Shown here: positions 16,184 through 25,947 of the stretch, one piece after another
Layout of the letters: each line of letters starts with the position of its first letter
Numbering within the stretch: position 1 is the first letter of the stretch
Source of the DNA: a candidate division WOR-3 bacterium
GTDB lineage: Bacteria; Hydrothermota; Tepidihabitantia; Tepidihabitantales; Tepidihabitantaceae
NCBI GenBank assembly: GCA_013177935.1
Contig: JABLXZ010000001.1
Coordinates: forward strand, 450,191 to 514,190
Reading direction: 5' to 3'
DNA length: 64,000 bases
The notes under the pieces: generated by a model
The model's input: the letters and a program-made list of their open reading frames with translations, nothing else
Told to the model about the DNA's origin: nothing
Databases searched by the model: none
Position numbers and translations under genes: made by a program

Positions 16184-17073
16184 CCATTCGCATCGGTTAT
16201 CCCTGTATAAACCTGTCACTTAACTGCCGTAGCACAAAAACATTCCGTCTCCGCTCTTATTCTGAGGAAAGATTCAAAACCACCGTAACAAGTAATCTCG
16301 CCTGTCTGGAAGAAACAGTTAAATGGAACATCGAAAACGGCGTCAAATTCTTCCGCATCAGTTCGGACCTCATTCCTTTCGCCTCTCATCCTATCTGCAC
16401 ATTCCCCTGGCAAAAGTTTTTTCGTCCTTACTTCCGTCGTCTGGGTTATTATATCCGCGAGCATCGCATCCGGGTCTCAATGCATCCCGACCAATTCGTT
16501 CTCCTCAACGCCCTTGATAAAAGAATTGTCCGCAATTCCATAAGAGAATTAGTATATCATGCTCAAGTCCTTGACCTGATGCAACTCCCGCCGGATGCTA
16601 AAATTCAGATTCATATCGGCGGTGTTTATGGTAATAAAGAGCAAAGTATCCAACGATTCGCTCAACAGTTTCAGAAACTTCCGGCAAATGTCCGGCGGCG
16701 ATTAGTTGTAGAAAATGATGACCGCTTGTATACCGTGAGCGATTGTCTGAAACTTCATCGTATTATTAAAATCCCGGTGGTATTTGACTCTTTTCACCAC
16801 GAGGTCAATCCCGACGGTACCGATATCAAAACTGCCTTATTGCGTTGCATGCGAACCTGGCGCCGCCGCGACGGCGTTCCGATCGTTGACTACTCTTCCC
16901 AGGAACCAAAAGCACGTCTTGGCTCTCACACCCATCACATTAACCAGAACCATTTTCGCTCTTTCATCGAACAACTTCCCGAGCATGACTTCGACTTGAT
17001 GCTGGAGATAAAAGACAAAGAAAAAAGCGCCCTCGTGGCTTTGAAACTGTTAAAAAATTTGGCGTATCGGTAG
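16180..17073 (+). CDS. uvsE: UV damage endonuclease UvsE/UVDE
   Basis: A 297-residue TIM-barrel repair nuclease that nicks DNA 5' of UV photoproducts and other lesions. Signatures: IRIGYPCINLSL at the N-terminus, FFRISSDLIPFASHP, VSMHPDQFVLLNA, HIGGVYGNKE, LVVENDD and VFDSFHHEVNP; these carry the His/Glu/Asp metal ligands of the family. ATG 16180 is preferred because it overlaps the upstream TGA. It is an alternative to nucleotide excision in many bacteria. Confidence 0.92.
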   Translation: MTIRIGYPCINLSLNCRSTKTFRLRSYSEERFKTTVTSNLACLEETVKWNIENGVKFFRISSDLIPFASHPICTFPWQKFFRPYFRRLGYYIREHRIRVSMHPDQFVLLNALDKRIVRNSIRELVYHAQVLDLMQLPPDAKIQIHIGGVYGNKEQSIQRFAQQFQKLPANVRRRLVVENDDRLYTVSDCLKLHRIIKIPVVFDSFHHEVNPDGTDIKTALLRCMRTWRRRDGVPIVDYSSQEPKARLGSHTHHINQNHFRSFIEQLPEHDFDLMLEIKDKEKSALVALKLLKNLAYR

Positions 17074-17141
17074 TACACTGGTATAGTTTGATTGAAATAT
17101 TTGACAACAGGCAAACCAGGCGTAAAATTTCCCCCAATCTT

Positions 17142-18446
17142 ATGGGTAAATTTCGTGGCGGAATTCATCCCCGCGAGCATAAGGAAGCAACCGAATACAA
17201 ACCGATTGAAGTTGCTCCTTTGCCCCAGCGGGTATCCATTCCTCTATCTCAACACACGGGTGCACCTTCGAAACCGGTTGTCAAAATAGGCGATACGGTC
17301 CGCACCGGAACGGTCATCGGCGAACCAAACGGTACGATTTCTGTCCCCACCCATTCATCAATCTCCGGCACCGTCTCGGAGATAAAAGAACTTCCCCATC
17401 CACTTACCGGTAGATTCACCACAACGGTCACCATCGACTCCGACCGTCAGGACACCCTCGATGAAAATATCAGGGAGCGTGATGTCAGCAATATCACCCC
17501 TGATGAGATAATTTCCGCAATTCGTAACGCCGGGATCGTCGGATTGGGGGGCGCAGCATTTCCGACTTTTTTTAAACTGTCTCCGCCCAAAGATAAACCC
17601 GTTGACACTCTAATCATCAACGGTTGTGAATGTGAACCATATTTGACCGCTGACCACCGTTTAATGGTAGAAAGACCGGCAGAGATTATTGAAGGGACCA
17701 CCTTTATCGCCCGGGCATTGGGCGTAAAAAATGTCATTATCGCCATTGAAGACAACAAGCCTGATGCTATTGCCGCGATGAAAGAAGCCGCAAGCAAAAC
17801 CAATTTTACCGTACAGAGTCTTAAAACTAAATACCCCCAGGGTGCCGAAAAACAGTTAATAAAAGCCTGTTTGGGGCGCGAAGTTCCTTCCGGTGGTCTA
17901 CCGGCTGATGTCGGCTGTATTGTGCAGAATGTAGGTACTGCAGTAGCAGTACATGAGGCGGTACGGTTCAATCGACCTCTTTATGAGAGAGTCGTAACTG
18001 TAACCGGCCCCGGGGTCGCGGCGCCCAAAAATCTTCTTGTTCGAATCGGAACCCCCGTTAAAGAGTTGATAAATTTTTGCGGCGGTTACCAGGGAAAACC
18101 GGAAAAACTCATTATGGGTGGCCCGATGATGGGTATTACATTAGCATCGGATGATGTTCCGGTGTTGAAAGGAACATCCGGTATCCTTGTTTTCAACACC
18201 GCCGATTTGGCTGAAGAACAGGACTGTATCCGCTGTGGTCGTTGTATTGAAGCCTGCCCGATGGGCTTATCACCCACTCGTTTAAACTACCACATCAAAG
18301 CCGGAAGACTCGCTCAGGCAAAAAACGAACACCTTCTCGATTGTATTGAATGTGGTTGTTGTGCCTTTGTTTGCCCGGCAAAGATTCGGCTCGTCCATAA
18401 CTTTAAATACGGCAAAGCAGAACTCGCACGCACGAAAGGGAGATAA
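17142..18446 (+). CDS. rnfC: Rnf complex subunit RnfC
   Basis: The product has 434 residues from ATG 17142, where the family usually begins (GKFRGGIHPREHKE); a TTG at 17088 would add 18 residues and is the alternative. RnfC is the peripheral NADH-oxidising/NAD-reducing subunit. Visible: N-terminal barrel-sandwich part, GLGGAAFPTFFKL and NGCECEPYLTADH (FMN/NADH region, ~150-190), and two ferredoxin motifs CIRCGRCIEACP (~365) and CIECGCCAFVCP (~405). A promoter-like TTGGCG-17-TATAGT lies at 17059-17087. First gene of rnfCDGEAB. Confidence 0.93.
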   Translation: MGKFRGGIHPREHKEATEYKPIEVAPLPQRVSIPLSQHTGAPSKPVVKIGDTVRTGTVIGEPNGTISVPTHSSISGTVSEIKELPHPLTGRFTTTVTIDSDRQDTLDENIRERDVSNITPDEIISAIRNAGIVGLGGAAFPTFFKLSPPKDKPVDTLIINGCECEPYLTADHRLMVERPAEIIEGTTFIARALGVKNVIIAIEDNKPDAIAAMKEAASKTNFTVQSLKTKYPQGAEKQLIKACLGREVPSGGLPADVGCIVQNVGTAVAVHEAVRFNRPLYERVVTVTGPGVAAPKNLLVRIGTPVKELINFCGGYQGKPEKLIMGGPMMGITLASDDVPVLKGTSGILVFNTADLAEEQDCIRCGRCIEACPMGLSPTRLNYHIKAGRLAQAKNEHLLDCIECGCCAFVCPAKIRLVHNFKYGKAELARTKGR

Positions 18447-18448
18447 AA

Positions 18449-19504
18449 ATGGACAACGACAGAGCGACCCAACTTGTCGTCACATCATCGCCCCATATCC
18501 GCTCTAATGTGACCGTAGCGAAGTTGATGTGGGCGGTTATTATCGCTTTGCTGCCAGCACTGGGCGGTTCAATATACTTCTTCGGTGTTAAAGCGCTACT
18601 GTTGATTGTCATCTCGACCGCCGCGGCAATCTTATTTGATGCCCTGGGCCAATTGATGTTCAGACGCAAAATTACCATTGACGATGGAAGTGCCGCAATA
18701 ACAGGTTTACTTCTTGCCTTTAATTTACCACCCAATGCCCCCTGGTGGTTACCGATTGTCGGTGCCGCTTTCGCCACCATTGTTGTAAAACAGTTTTTCG
18801 GAGGACTGGGCCACAACTTTATCAACCCAGCCCTCGCCGCACGGGCATTCCTCGTCGCCTCCTGGCCCACACAGATGACCACTACCTGGCTTGCCCCGCA
18901 TACCGGCAATGTATCAGGGCTTTCGCCCCAGGCGCTCACACTATGTACCGACGCAATAACCTCTGCGACACCGCTCAATGTCTTAAAACAGGGCCCCAAA
19001 CTTCTTTTGCCCGGATGCGACCCCCAACTACTCTATCAACACCTTCAGTCCTGGGATACAATTAAAAATCTTTTCTTTGGCAACACCGGGGGGTGTTTAG
19101 GAGAAACATCAGCCCTGTTATTGCTTATCGGTGGAATATTCCTGATTGCGACCAGAGTCATTGACTGGCGGATACCACTCTCTTATCTCCTAACCGTTGC
19201 CGCACTAGTCCTAATTTTGCCCGGACACAAAACTGCGGTTTTAAACTACACCTTATTCCATCTCCTCGCGGGTGGACTTATACTCGGTGCCTTTTATATG
19301 GCAACTGACTATGTGACATCGCCGTTGACTCATAAAGGTCGGGTAATCTTTGGAATTGGTTGCGGAATTCTGACCGTTGTTATTCGTCTCTGGGGTGGCT
19401 ACCCAGAAGGGGTGTGTTATTCAATCCTTTTGATGAATGTTGCCACACCGTTAATTGACCGACTCACTTTACCCCGCGTATTTGGCACAAGGAGAAAGAA
19501 ATGA
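18449..19504 (+). CDS. rnfD: Rnf complex membrane subunit RnfD
   Basis: A 351-residue protein with about ten membrane helices. TSATPLNVL holds the threonine (T174 in SATP) to which FMN is covalently attached in this family. DDGSAAITGLLLAFNLPP and GGLGHNFINPALAARAFL are strong NqrB/RnfD signatures. It belongs to the sodium- or proton-moving core. It starts 3 bp after rnfC with AGGGAG ahead of the ATG and overlaps rnfG by ATGA. Confidence 0.95.
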   Translation: MDNDRATQLVVTSSPHIRSNVTVAKLMWAVIIALLPALGGSIYFFGVKALLLIVISTAAAILFDALGQLMFRRKITIDDGSAAITGLLLAFNLPPNAPWWLPIVGAAFATIVVKQFFGGLGHNFINPALAARAFLVASWPTQMTTTWLAPHTGNVSGLSPQALTLCTDAITSATPLNVLKQGPKLLLPGCDPQLLYQHLQSWDTIKNLFFGNTGGCLGETSALLLLIGGIFLIATRVIDWRIPLSYLLTVAALVLILPGHKTAVLNYTLFHLLAGGLILGAFYMATDYVTSPLTHKGRVIFGIGCGILTVVIRLWGGYPEGVCYSILLMNVATPLIDRLTLPRVFGTRRKK

Positions 19505-20052
19505 AAGAAAGTAAACTCTGGATGGTTCTTTCTCTATTTATAACCTGCTGTATTGCGGCTTTTGCCCTTTCCCAGGTTTATGCAATAACTAAACCAAAAA
19601 TCGATTACCAGCGACAAGTAGCAGGGTTGCGTACCGCACTCGGTGCAGTAATGCCTGAAGCGGACCGCTTTGAACCGGCAAATTCCGACTCAACAGTCTG
19701 GTTCGCCTATGCCGGTGAACAGCGCATCGGCACCGTAATCCGAGCCGCAAAACAGGGTTATGCCGGGCCGGTGCCGGTCACCGCGGGAATCGACCTTGAA
19801 GGCAAAATTGTTGCCATCCGGGTCGCCAGCTCTGCCGAAGGACTAAAGGAAACACCTGGCCTGGGACTTAAGGCAACCGAAGAAAAGTTTCGCGACCAAT
19901 TCAAAGGCAAGACCTCATCCGAATTACGACTGAAAAAAGACGGTGGTACCATTGAAGCGATAACCGGTGCAACAATTACATCCCGGGCAGTAACGGACGC
20001 GATTCGGGAAGCGATGGAAAAATATCAGGATATTATCAAAAGCAATGAGTAG
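19501..20052 (+). CDS. rnfG: Rnf complex FMN-binding subunit RnfG
   Basis: The 183-residue protein has one N-terminal membrane helix (about 7-28) and an extracytoplasmic FMN-binding domain. ITGATITSRAV (T158) is the (S/T)GAT site for covalent FMN transfer, which needs the ApbE transferase (not in this window). ETPGLGLKA (~117-125) is the usual preceding motif. It overlaps both neighbours (rnfD by 4 bp, rnfE by 8 bp). Confidence 0.95.
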   Translation: MKESKLWMVLSLFITCCIAAFALSQVYAITKPKIDYQRQVAGLRTALGAVMPEADRFEPANSDSTVWFAYAGEQRIGTVIRAAKQGYAGPVPVTAGIDLEGKIVAIRVASSAEGLKETPGLGLKATEEKFRDQFKGKTSSELRLKKDGGTIEAITGATITSRAVTDAIREAMEKYQDIIKSNE

Positions 20053-20662
20053 CAAGAAAGAATCCCGCCTTACTTACCTAACATCAGGAATTATTAAGGA
20101 AAATCCTACACTTATCCTGATGATTGGACTTTGCCCTACGCTTGCCACAACCGTCTCCGCCCGTGATGGTTTGGGAATGGGACTCGCCGCCTCATTCGTT
20201 CTCATTGGTTCAAATATTGTTGTTGCTGCGGTACGAAAACTGGTACCCGATTCAGTGCGCATCCCGATTTTTATTATCATCATCTCAACCTTCGTTACAA
20301 TTGTTGATTATCTTATGCAGGCTTATCAACCAGGTTTGTACCGGGTGCTGGGTGTATTCGTCCCTTTAATTGTTGTAAACTGCATCATACTTGGCCGGGC
20401 TGAGGCATTCGCTTACAAGCACGGCGTCTTTGACTCATTTTTAGACGGACTGGGAAAATCTATTGGTTTTACGCTGGTTCTGTTTATAATGGGCACGATT
20501 CGTGAAATCGTTGGCAATGGGACCTTCTTCGGTCAACCGGTAACACCGACCTGGTACCGCACCGCCCCGATGCTATTTGCCATTTTCCCGCCCGGTGCCT
20601 TCTTTCTAATCGGTTTACTCAAAGCGCTTGTCAACAAAACAAGACTCGGGGGAAATAAATGA
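20045..20662 (+). CDS. rnfE: Rnf complex membrane subunit RnfE
   Basis: The 205-residue protein has six predicted helices. KENPTLILMIGLCPTLA near the N-terminus is the RnfE/NqrD signature, and TIREIVGNGTFFG is conserved near residue 155. Together with RnfA it forms the inverted-topology iron-sulfur-binding membrane core through which electrons pass. The rnfA ATG overlaps its stop. Confidence 0.95.
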   Translation: MSSKKESRLTYLTSGIIKENPTLILMIGLCPTLATTVSARDGLGMGLAASFVLIGSNIVVAAVRKLVPDSVRIPIFIIIISTFVTIVDYLMQAYQPGLYRVLGVFVPLIVVNCIILGRAEAFAYKHGVFDSFLDGLGKSIGFTLVLFIMGTIREIVGNGTFFGQPVTPTWYRTAPMLFAIFPPGAFFLIGLLKALVNKTRLGGNK

Positions 20663-21249
20663 CTCAAATGAACCCCGCCAAAATCTTCCTTGCCGCCTTT
20701 TTGGTCAACAACATCATACTGATGCGATTCATTGGCCTCTGTCCCTTCTTTGGCGTATCCACATCGCTCAATACCTCTGCCGGAATGAGCGCTGCGGTCC
20801 TGTTCGTAATGCTCCTTGCCGCCTGGGTTTCCTGGATTTTGTATCACGCCCTGCTAATCCCTCTTGGACTCGTATTTCTCCGCACCGCAGTGTTTATTCT
20901 TGTGATTGCCGCCCTGGTTCAGTTTGTTGAAATGTTCCTAAAACGGTATGTCCGTAACCTTTACTCAGCAATGGGTATCTATCTACCTTTAATCACCACC
21001 AACTGTGCTATCTTAGGTGTAACATTTCTTAATATCGATTACAAATTCAACATCCTTCAGGCAACAATTTTTGCTCTGGGCACCGCTTGCGGCTTCGCAC
21101 TCGCCATTATCCTGTTTGCCGCAATTCGCGAACGTCTTGAAGATGCGCCCATCTCGCCGGCATTTAAAGGTTATCCCATCGCCTTTATTGGTGCCGCACT
21201 GGTATCGTTGGCGTTTATGGGCTTTACCGCCCTTTTCGGGATTTCATAA
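20659..21249 (+). CDS. rnfA: Rnf complex membrane subunit RnfA
   Basis: The 196-residue homologue of RnfE/NqrE has six helices. FLVNNIILMRFIGLCPFFGV (residues 14-33) and LITTNCAILGV (~112-122) are its hallmarks; the cysteines in these two motifs ligate the shared membrane [2Fe-2S] cluster. Start ATG overlaps the rnfE stop; rnfB follows with no gap. Confidence 0.95.
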   Translation: MTQMNPAKIFLAAFLVNNIILMRFIGLCPFFGVSTSLNTSAGMSAAVLFVMLLAAWVSWILYHALLIPLGLVFLRTAVFILVIAALVQFVEMFLKRYVRNLYSAMGIYLPLITTNCAILGVTFLNIDYKFNILQATIFALGTACGFALAIILFAAIRERLEDAPISPAFKGYPIAFIGAALVSLAFMGFTALFGIS

Positions 21250-22260
21250 ATGGACTGGCTTCTCATCTTCAAATCTTTATTAGCACTTGGCGGTCTTGGA
21301 CTGATTCTCGGGGTCATTCTCTTAATCGCCTCGCTTAAACTTACCGTCAAAGTTGACGAACGGGAAGCACAAATTCGTTCCATTCTCCCCGGTGCCAACT
21401 GCGGCGCCTGTGGCTACCCGGGCTGTGATGGTTATGCCGCAGCAGTTGTTGCCGGTAAAGCACCATTAAATGCCTGTTCGGTTGGTGGACCTACTGTCGC
21501 CTCAAAAATTGGTCAAATTATGGGACAGGATGTAACAGCCACCGAACCGCAGATTGCGGTGTTAATCTGCCGTGGAGGAAAAGATGAAGCCCCACACCGA
21601 TTTGAATACCGGGGTGCTGAGGACTGCCGGCAGGCAGCACTGCTACTTGGTGGACCCAAAGCCTGCATCTACGGTTGCGTCGGCTTGGGTCACTGTGTTA
21701 AAGTTTGCCCAGTCAACGCAATTACCATGGGAGAAAACAAACTCCCGATTATTGATGAAAAAACCTGTATCGGCTGCGGAAAATGCGTCAAAGAATGTCC
21801 CAAGGGAACATTGCGATTAATCCCGCGTTCGAAACTGGTCTACCTTGCCTGCGTCTCCCACGACCGGGGCAAAGCGGTTAAAGATGTTTGCAAGGTTGGC
21901 TGTATCGCCTGTAGTTTATGTGTCAAAGTTTGCCCGGTTGGCGCCCTAAAAATGGAGAACAACCTGCCGGTTATGGATTTTAGCAAATGCATCGACTGCG
22001 GCATCTGCGTCCACAAATGTCCAACCAAATCATTTGTTGACCGGGCGCCCGGTCGACCCAAAGCCTCAATCAACCCACGCTGCAATGGCTGTGGTGAATG
22101 CGTCAAAGTGTGCCAGTTCAAAGCGATTGAAGGTGAACCCGGAAAACAGCACCGGGTTATTTCCGAAAAATGTGTTGGTTGCGGTCAGTGTGTCCTTGTC
22201 TGTCCGGTTAAAGCGATTGACCTGGTTGGCGCCCTCGGGCATGCAATGAAAACCGTCTGA
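21250..22260 (+). CDS. rnfB: Rnf complex ferredoxin-type subunit RnfB, multi-cluster
   Basis: A 336-residue protein: an N-terminal membrane helix (5-28), a 4Fe-4S domain with NCGACGYPGCDGYA (~52-65), then six further four-cysteine motifs (CVGLGHCVKVCP, CIGCGKCVKECP, CIACSLCVKVCP, CIDCGICVHKCP, CNGCGECVKVCQ, CVGCGQCVLVCP). RnfB takes electrons from reduced ferredoxin. Six ferredoxin motifs are more than the two found in proteobacterial RnfB and resemble forms in strict anaerobes. Last gene of the operon. Confidence 0.95.
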   Translation: MDWLLIFKSLLALGGLGLILGVILLIASLKLTVKVDEREAQIRSILPGANCGACGYPGCDGYAAAVVAGKAPLNACSVGGPTVASKIGQIMGQDVTATEPQIAVLICRGGKDEAPHRFEYRGAEDCRQAALLLGGPKACIYGCVGLGHCVKVCPVNAITMGENKLPIIDEKTCIGCGKCVKECPKGTLRLIPRSKLVYLACVSHDRGKAVKDVCKVGCIACSLCVKVCPVGALKMENNLPVMDFSKCIDCGICVHKCPTKSFVDRAPGRPKASINPRCNGCGECVKVCQFKAIEGEPGKQHRVISEKCVGCGQCVLVCPVKAIDLVGALGHAMKTV

Positions 22261-22308
22261 CTCTTGCCTCTCTCATAATTCAAATTTACTATTCTCATTG
22301 CCATCTCC

Positions 22309-22336
22309 TTGACTGTTTTATTTTTACCGCTACTAT
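22309..22336 (+). promoter_or_regulatory. Candidate leaderless promoter of the MFS gene
   Basis: TTGACT (22309-22314), 16-bp spacer, TACTAT (22331-22336), then 6 bp to the GTG at 22343. No Shine-Dalgarno sequence. Confidence 0.5.
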
Positions 22337-22342
22337 CCAGTA

Positions 22343-23626
22343 GTGTCCAACCGATTTGCCCTAATCCTTCGCAACAAAAATTTTCTTTTTTTAACCTTCG
22401 CCGGAGCCATGTCGCAGTTAGGCGACCGCCTTTCCCATATGCTACTAATCACGCTCATCGGCCTCACAACACCAGGAAAACTGCTCGCTTATTCGGGTGG
22501 CTCCCTCACATTCGTCTTACCGACCTTAATTCTCTCGCCCATTGCCGGGGTCCTGGTTGACCACTGGGACAAACGCAAAACCATTAGCCGAACCCACTTC
22601 CTCCAGACCGCACTACTGCTCTTAACCCCGTTTGCCATAAGACTTACCCACAGTTTTACCCCCTTCTGGATTGCATTAACCTTATTCTTTGGCCTTGACA
22701 TCTTCAACAACACCGCCAATCCCGCGCTCTTGCCCAATCTGGTCTCGTCTGATAAACTACTCCTTGCCAATTCGGTAAACCTTGCTTTTGCCCGCATCGC
22801 CACCGTTCTCGGAATGGTGATTGGTGGATTTCTGATTAAATGGGTGGGCTGGACCAACGGAATATTTATCGATGCCTCCTGTCATCTCATTGCCGGAATT
22901 TTAATCCTAAACATCATCAGCCCACCACATGCGGAAACGCCATCCTATCGTTCCACTACAACCAAACCCGGTATCCTTGTACTCACACTTAATGCCCTGA
23001 AACAGTTCATTAGCGACCTGGTTGAACTCATCCGCCTGGTTTTGCACAATCGCATTGTCGCCTTTGTCCTCGCCTCCATCGTCATCTCTACTTTTATTTC
23101 TGCAGTCTCTTACACAATCCTCATCTACATTGTGCAACAGGTTTTGCATATGGGAACAAGCGGGGTTGGCATCTTCGCCGGAATATTGGCAGTTGGGATG
23201 ATTGCCGGAGCCGCGGCGATGGGTCTCCTACCCCAAAATATAAATCGACCTTTAATTATCGTCCTGATTACATTCTTATATGGCTTGCTTTTTTTTATCG
23301 GCAACTGGCTTATCACGGTCTGGTTTATGATTATCGTTGCACTCATTGCTGGCATCGCATTTTCCTGGTTAGGGATTGTTCAGAGTACAATGTTACAGGA
23401 AGAAGTTGAACCAGCGATTCGAGGCCGGGTGTTCTCCACTCGCGAATTTGTCGCCAATTGCACTTTTCTTATCACCACACTTACTATTGGCATTCTCGGT
23501 GATTTCACATCTTACCGCACCGCTATTCTCGTAATCGGCATCGCCTTAATTGTTCTGGGAGGCGCTGGCTTCCTCTGGGTCCGGCACGGCCTGCGCCCAG
23601 GCCGCAGATTAAACCCGGACAATTAG
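22343..23626 (+). CDS. MFS transporter (MFS_3/EntS-like)
   Basis: The 427-residue inner-membrane protein has about twelve helices. The N-terminal [22 protein letters not shown] and the cytoplasmic loop VDHWDKRKT (the motif-A position, DxxxRRx) fit the MFS_3 subgroup, whose members export siderophores, macrolides or lysophospholipids. Substrate cannot be assigned. The tail overlaps panC by 18 bp convergently. GTG start is set by a promoter 6 bp upstream. Confidence 0.8.
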   Translation: MSNRFALILRNKNFLFLTFAGAMSQLGDRLSHMLLITLIGLTTPGKLLAYSGGSLTFVLPTLILSPIAGVLVDHWDKRKTISRTHFLQTALLLLTPFAIRLTHSFTPFWIALTLFFGLDIFNNTANPALLPNLVSSDKLLLANSVNLAFARIATVLGMVIGGFLIKWVGWTNGIFIDASCHLIAGILILNIISPPHAETPSYRSTTTKPGILVLTLNALKQFISDLVELIRLVLHNRIVAFVLASIVISTFISAVSYTILIYIVQQVLHMGTSGVGIFAGILAVGMIAGAAAMGLLPQNINRPLIIVLITFLYGLLFFIGNWLITVWFMIIVALIAGIAFSWLGIVQSTMLQEEVEPAIRGRVFSTREFVANCTFLITTLTIGILGDFTSYRTAILVIGIALIVLGGAGFLWVRHGLRPGRRLNPDN

Positions 23627-24451
23627 GTTGTCAATTAATCTTGCTTTACCGAAATAGACAGCCACGGCTATAAGCACTTCACCTTTTATTACTTGCACTG
23701 GTTTTAAACAATTTGTATCAACAATTTCCACATAATCAATTCTGCCCAACGAGGCGGTCTTGATTAATCGTCGCATTGCCTGTTTGACTTTCCGGACATC
23801 CCGTTCCCCATCTTTTATCATCCGTTCCGCATGATGCAATGCCTGGTAAAGTACCACCGCCTGCTGCCGCTCTTCAGGCGTTAAATAGCTGTTTCGGGAA
23901 CTCAATGCTAAACCGTCAGGCTCACGCACCGTCGGGGCAACGACAATCTCAATATCGAAATTTAAATCCCGCACCATTCTTTTTATAACATAAGCCTGCT
24001 GGGCATCTTTCTGACCAAACACCGCAAGGTGAGGCTTAACGATATTGAAAAGTTTGGCAACGACTGTTGTCACACCGCGAAAGTGACCAGGCCGCGACCG
24101 ACCGCAGAGATACTGAGTCAAACCCTCCACATCAACATATGTAGAGTAGTTGTCCGGGTACATTTCTCGAACATCCGGATAAAAAATTACATCAACGCCC
24201 ATTTCTTGGAGCATTTTCCGGTCCCGGGCAAAGTCCCGCGGGTATCGCCGGTAATCCTCCTTGGGACCGAACTGCATCGGATTGACAAAAATGGAGACAA
24301 CGACCCAATCACACCGTTGTTGCGCCACACGCACCAGTTCCAGATGCCCCTGATGCAAAGCTCCCATCGTCGGTACAAACCCTAAACGGCCCTTTGCCCG
24401 CAGTTGCTCTGCCAGCCGTTGCATTCCTTTTACCGTTCTAACGATTTTCAT
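23609..24451 (-). CDS. panC: Pantoate--beta-alanine ligase
   Basis: A 280-residue enzyme from ATG 24451 ([11 protein letters not shown]). It condenses pantoate with beta-alanine through a pantoyl adenylate. Signatures: [15 protein letters not shown] (HxGH nucleotide-binding motif), [25 protein letters not shown] and [10 protein letters not shown]. Last gene of folK-dNK-panB-panC; it overlaps panB by 14 bp. An in-frame upstream extension to 24505 lies inside panB and is not needed. Confidence 0.95.
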   Translation of the reverse strand: MKIVRTVKGMQRLAEQLRAKGRLGFVPTMGALHQGHLELVRVAQQRCDWVVVSIFVNPMQFGPKEDYRRYPRDFARDRKMLQEMGVDVIFYPDVREMYPDNYSTYVDVEGLTQYLCGRSRPGHFRGVTTVVAKLFNIVKPHLAVFGQKDAQQAYVIKRMVRDLNFDIEIVVAPTVREPDGLALSSRNSYLTPEERQQAVVLYQALHHAERMIKDGERDVRKVKQAMRRLIKTASLGRIDYVEIVDTNCLKPVQVIKGEVLIAVAVYFGKARLIDNLIVRV

Positions 24452-25262
24452 CGGTGTAGAATGTGTGCTCCGGACCGGGAAACTTTCCCTGGCGCACTTC
24501 TTCAATATACGCCTGAACCGCCTGTTTTGTCAGCCGGGCGAGTTCGGCATAACGCTTTACGAACTTAAACGGCTCAGCCTCAAACATTCCCAGCATATCC
24601 TGCAATACCAGTATCTGTCCATCACAATCCGGACCAGCGCCAATCCCGATTACCGGAATCTTTAACGCCTTTGTTACTTTTGCCGCTGCCTCAGCCGGAA
24701 CCTTCTCAAGAATAAGGGCAAAACATCCTGCGGCTTCCAGCGCTTGAGCGTCGGCAAGCAATTTTTCTTGCTCCTCAGCACGCCGGGCTTGAAGCCGGTA
24801 GCCACCCAGTTTATGAACCGATTGGGGTGTAAGACCAAGATGCCCCATCACCGGAATTCCGTAATCACCCAGCCGCCGCACCGTTTCCAGAACCGGGCCT
24901 GAACCTTCAAGTTTTACCGCCTCAGCTCCGGCTTTGAGCAACCGCCCGGCATTCTCAATTGCCTGTTCCACCGACACCTGGTAGGATAAAAAAGGCATAT
25001 CACTTACAACCAGGGCTCGTTTTACGCCACTTACAACAGCTCGAGTGTGATAGACCATTTCATCCATACCAATCCCGAGGGTTGTCTTCATCCCGTAAAC
25101 CACATTTGCCACCGAATCCCCGACCAGAATTATATCTACCCCCGCATCATCCAGAATTCGGGCAAATGGATAATCGTAAGCGGTCAAACAGACTATCTTC
25201 TCCCCCCGGGCCTTTTTTCTAATCACCCGCAGGGTGGTAATTTTATCAATCGGCGTCGCCAT
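24438..25262 (-). CDS. panB: 3-methyl-2-oxobutanoate hydroxymethyltransferase
   Basis: A 274-residue enzyme from ATG 25262 ([13 protein letters not shown]), with AAGGAGCT upstream. It makes ketopantoate from ketoisovalerate and methylene-THF. Signatures: [28 protein letters not shown] (metal aspartate), [24 protein letters not shown], and [22 protein letters not shown] (split over ~195-216). It sits between the nucleoside kinase and panC. Folate-dependent chemistry fits its operon partner folK. Confidence 0.95.
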   Translation of the reverse strand: MATPIDKITTLRVIRKKARGEKIVCLTAYDYPFARILDDAGVDIILVGDSVANVVYGMKTTLGIGMDEMVYHTRAVVSGVKRALVVSDMPFLSYQVSVEQAIENAGRLLKAGAEAVKLEGSGPVLETVRRLGDYGIPVMGHLGLTPQSVHKLGGYRLQARRAEEQEKLLADAQALEAAGCFALILEKVPAEAAAKVTKALKIPVIGIGAGPDCDGQILVLQDMLGMFEAEPFKFVKRYAELARLTKQAVQAYIEEVRQGKFPGPEHTFYTDENR

Positions 25263-25275
25263 TAATTTAGCTCCT

Positions 25276-25947
25276 TTACCGTTTCTGACTCCGGGGCGAA
25301 TAGAACTTTCTGCCTCGGTCGTGTTCAACAATTGCCCGAAACAGCTCCTCGAAATCATCCTGATTACCCACGAAATTTAGCCGGTCGGTGTTAACAATTA
25401 AAACCGGGGCATCTTCGTAATGAAGGAAAAAAGAGTTGTAAAGATTACTCAAACTGTTGAGATATTCAGGCTCGATGTTCACCTCAAAACTCCGTCCCCT
25501 TTGCCGAATCCGAGCCAGCAGGACATCAACCCGCGCTTGAAGATAAACAACCAGGTCTGGCTTGGGGATATCTCCTTTTACCAAATCGTATATCCGGTAA
25601 TAAAGCGCCAGTTCGGGTTCGTTCAGATTTAGTGTTGCAAAAATGCGGTCCTTATCAAAGAGATAGTCGCTTACCACCGCCGGCTCGGGAACCAGTTCTC
25701 CCTCAACCAGAATCATCCGGGTCTGAAATATCTCCCGCAACTGTCGATGTCGGGAAAGTAAAAAAAACAGCTGGGTTTGAAATGCGTAACTGCGGATGTC
25801 ACGGTAGAATTTCTCCAGGAAAGGATTCTCTTCGACTACTTCCCGCACCAGTCGCGCCGACAAACGCCGGGCAAGCAACTCTGCCAATGCCGTTTTTCCA
25901 ACACCAATTGGTCCCTCAACCGCAATGTATCTCAGTCGTCGTTCCAC
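25276..25947 (-). CDS. Deoxynucleoside kinase family protein
   Basis: A 223-residue P-loop enzyme with GPIGVGKTALAE (~14-25), a conserved EENPFLEKFYRDI segment, SDYLFDKDRIF (the family's DRS-type site carrying the catalytic acid region) and RIRQRGRSFE (lid arginines). It should phosphorylate deoxyadenosine or deoxyguanosine; the exact base is not clear. It overlaps folK by 16 bp and lies just upstream of panB. Confidence 0.85.
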   Translation of the reverse strand: MERRLRYIAVEGPIGVGKTALAELLARRLSARLVREVVEENPFLEKFYRDIRSYAFQTQLFFLLSRHRQLREIFQTRMILVEGELVPEPAVVSDYLFDKDRIFATLNLNEPELALYYRIYDLVKGDIPKPDLVVYLQARVDVLLARIRQRGRSFEVNIEPEYLNSLSNLYNSFFLHYEDAPVLIVNTDRLNFVGNQDDFEELFRAIVEHDRGRKFYSPRSQKR

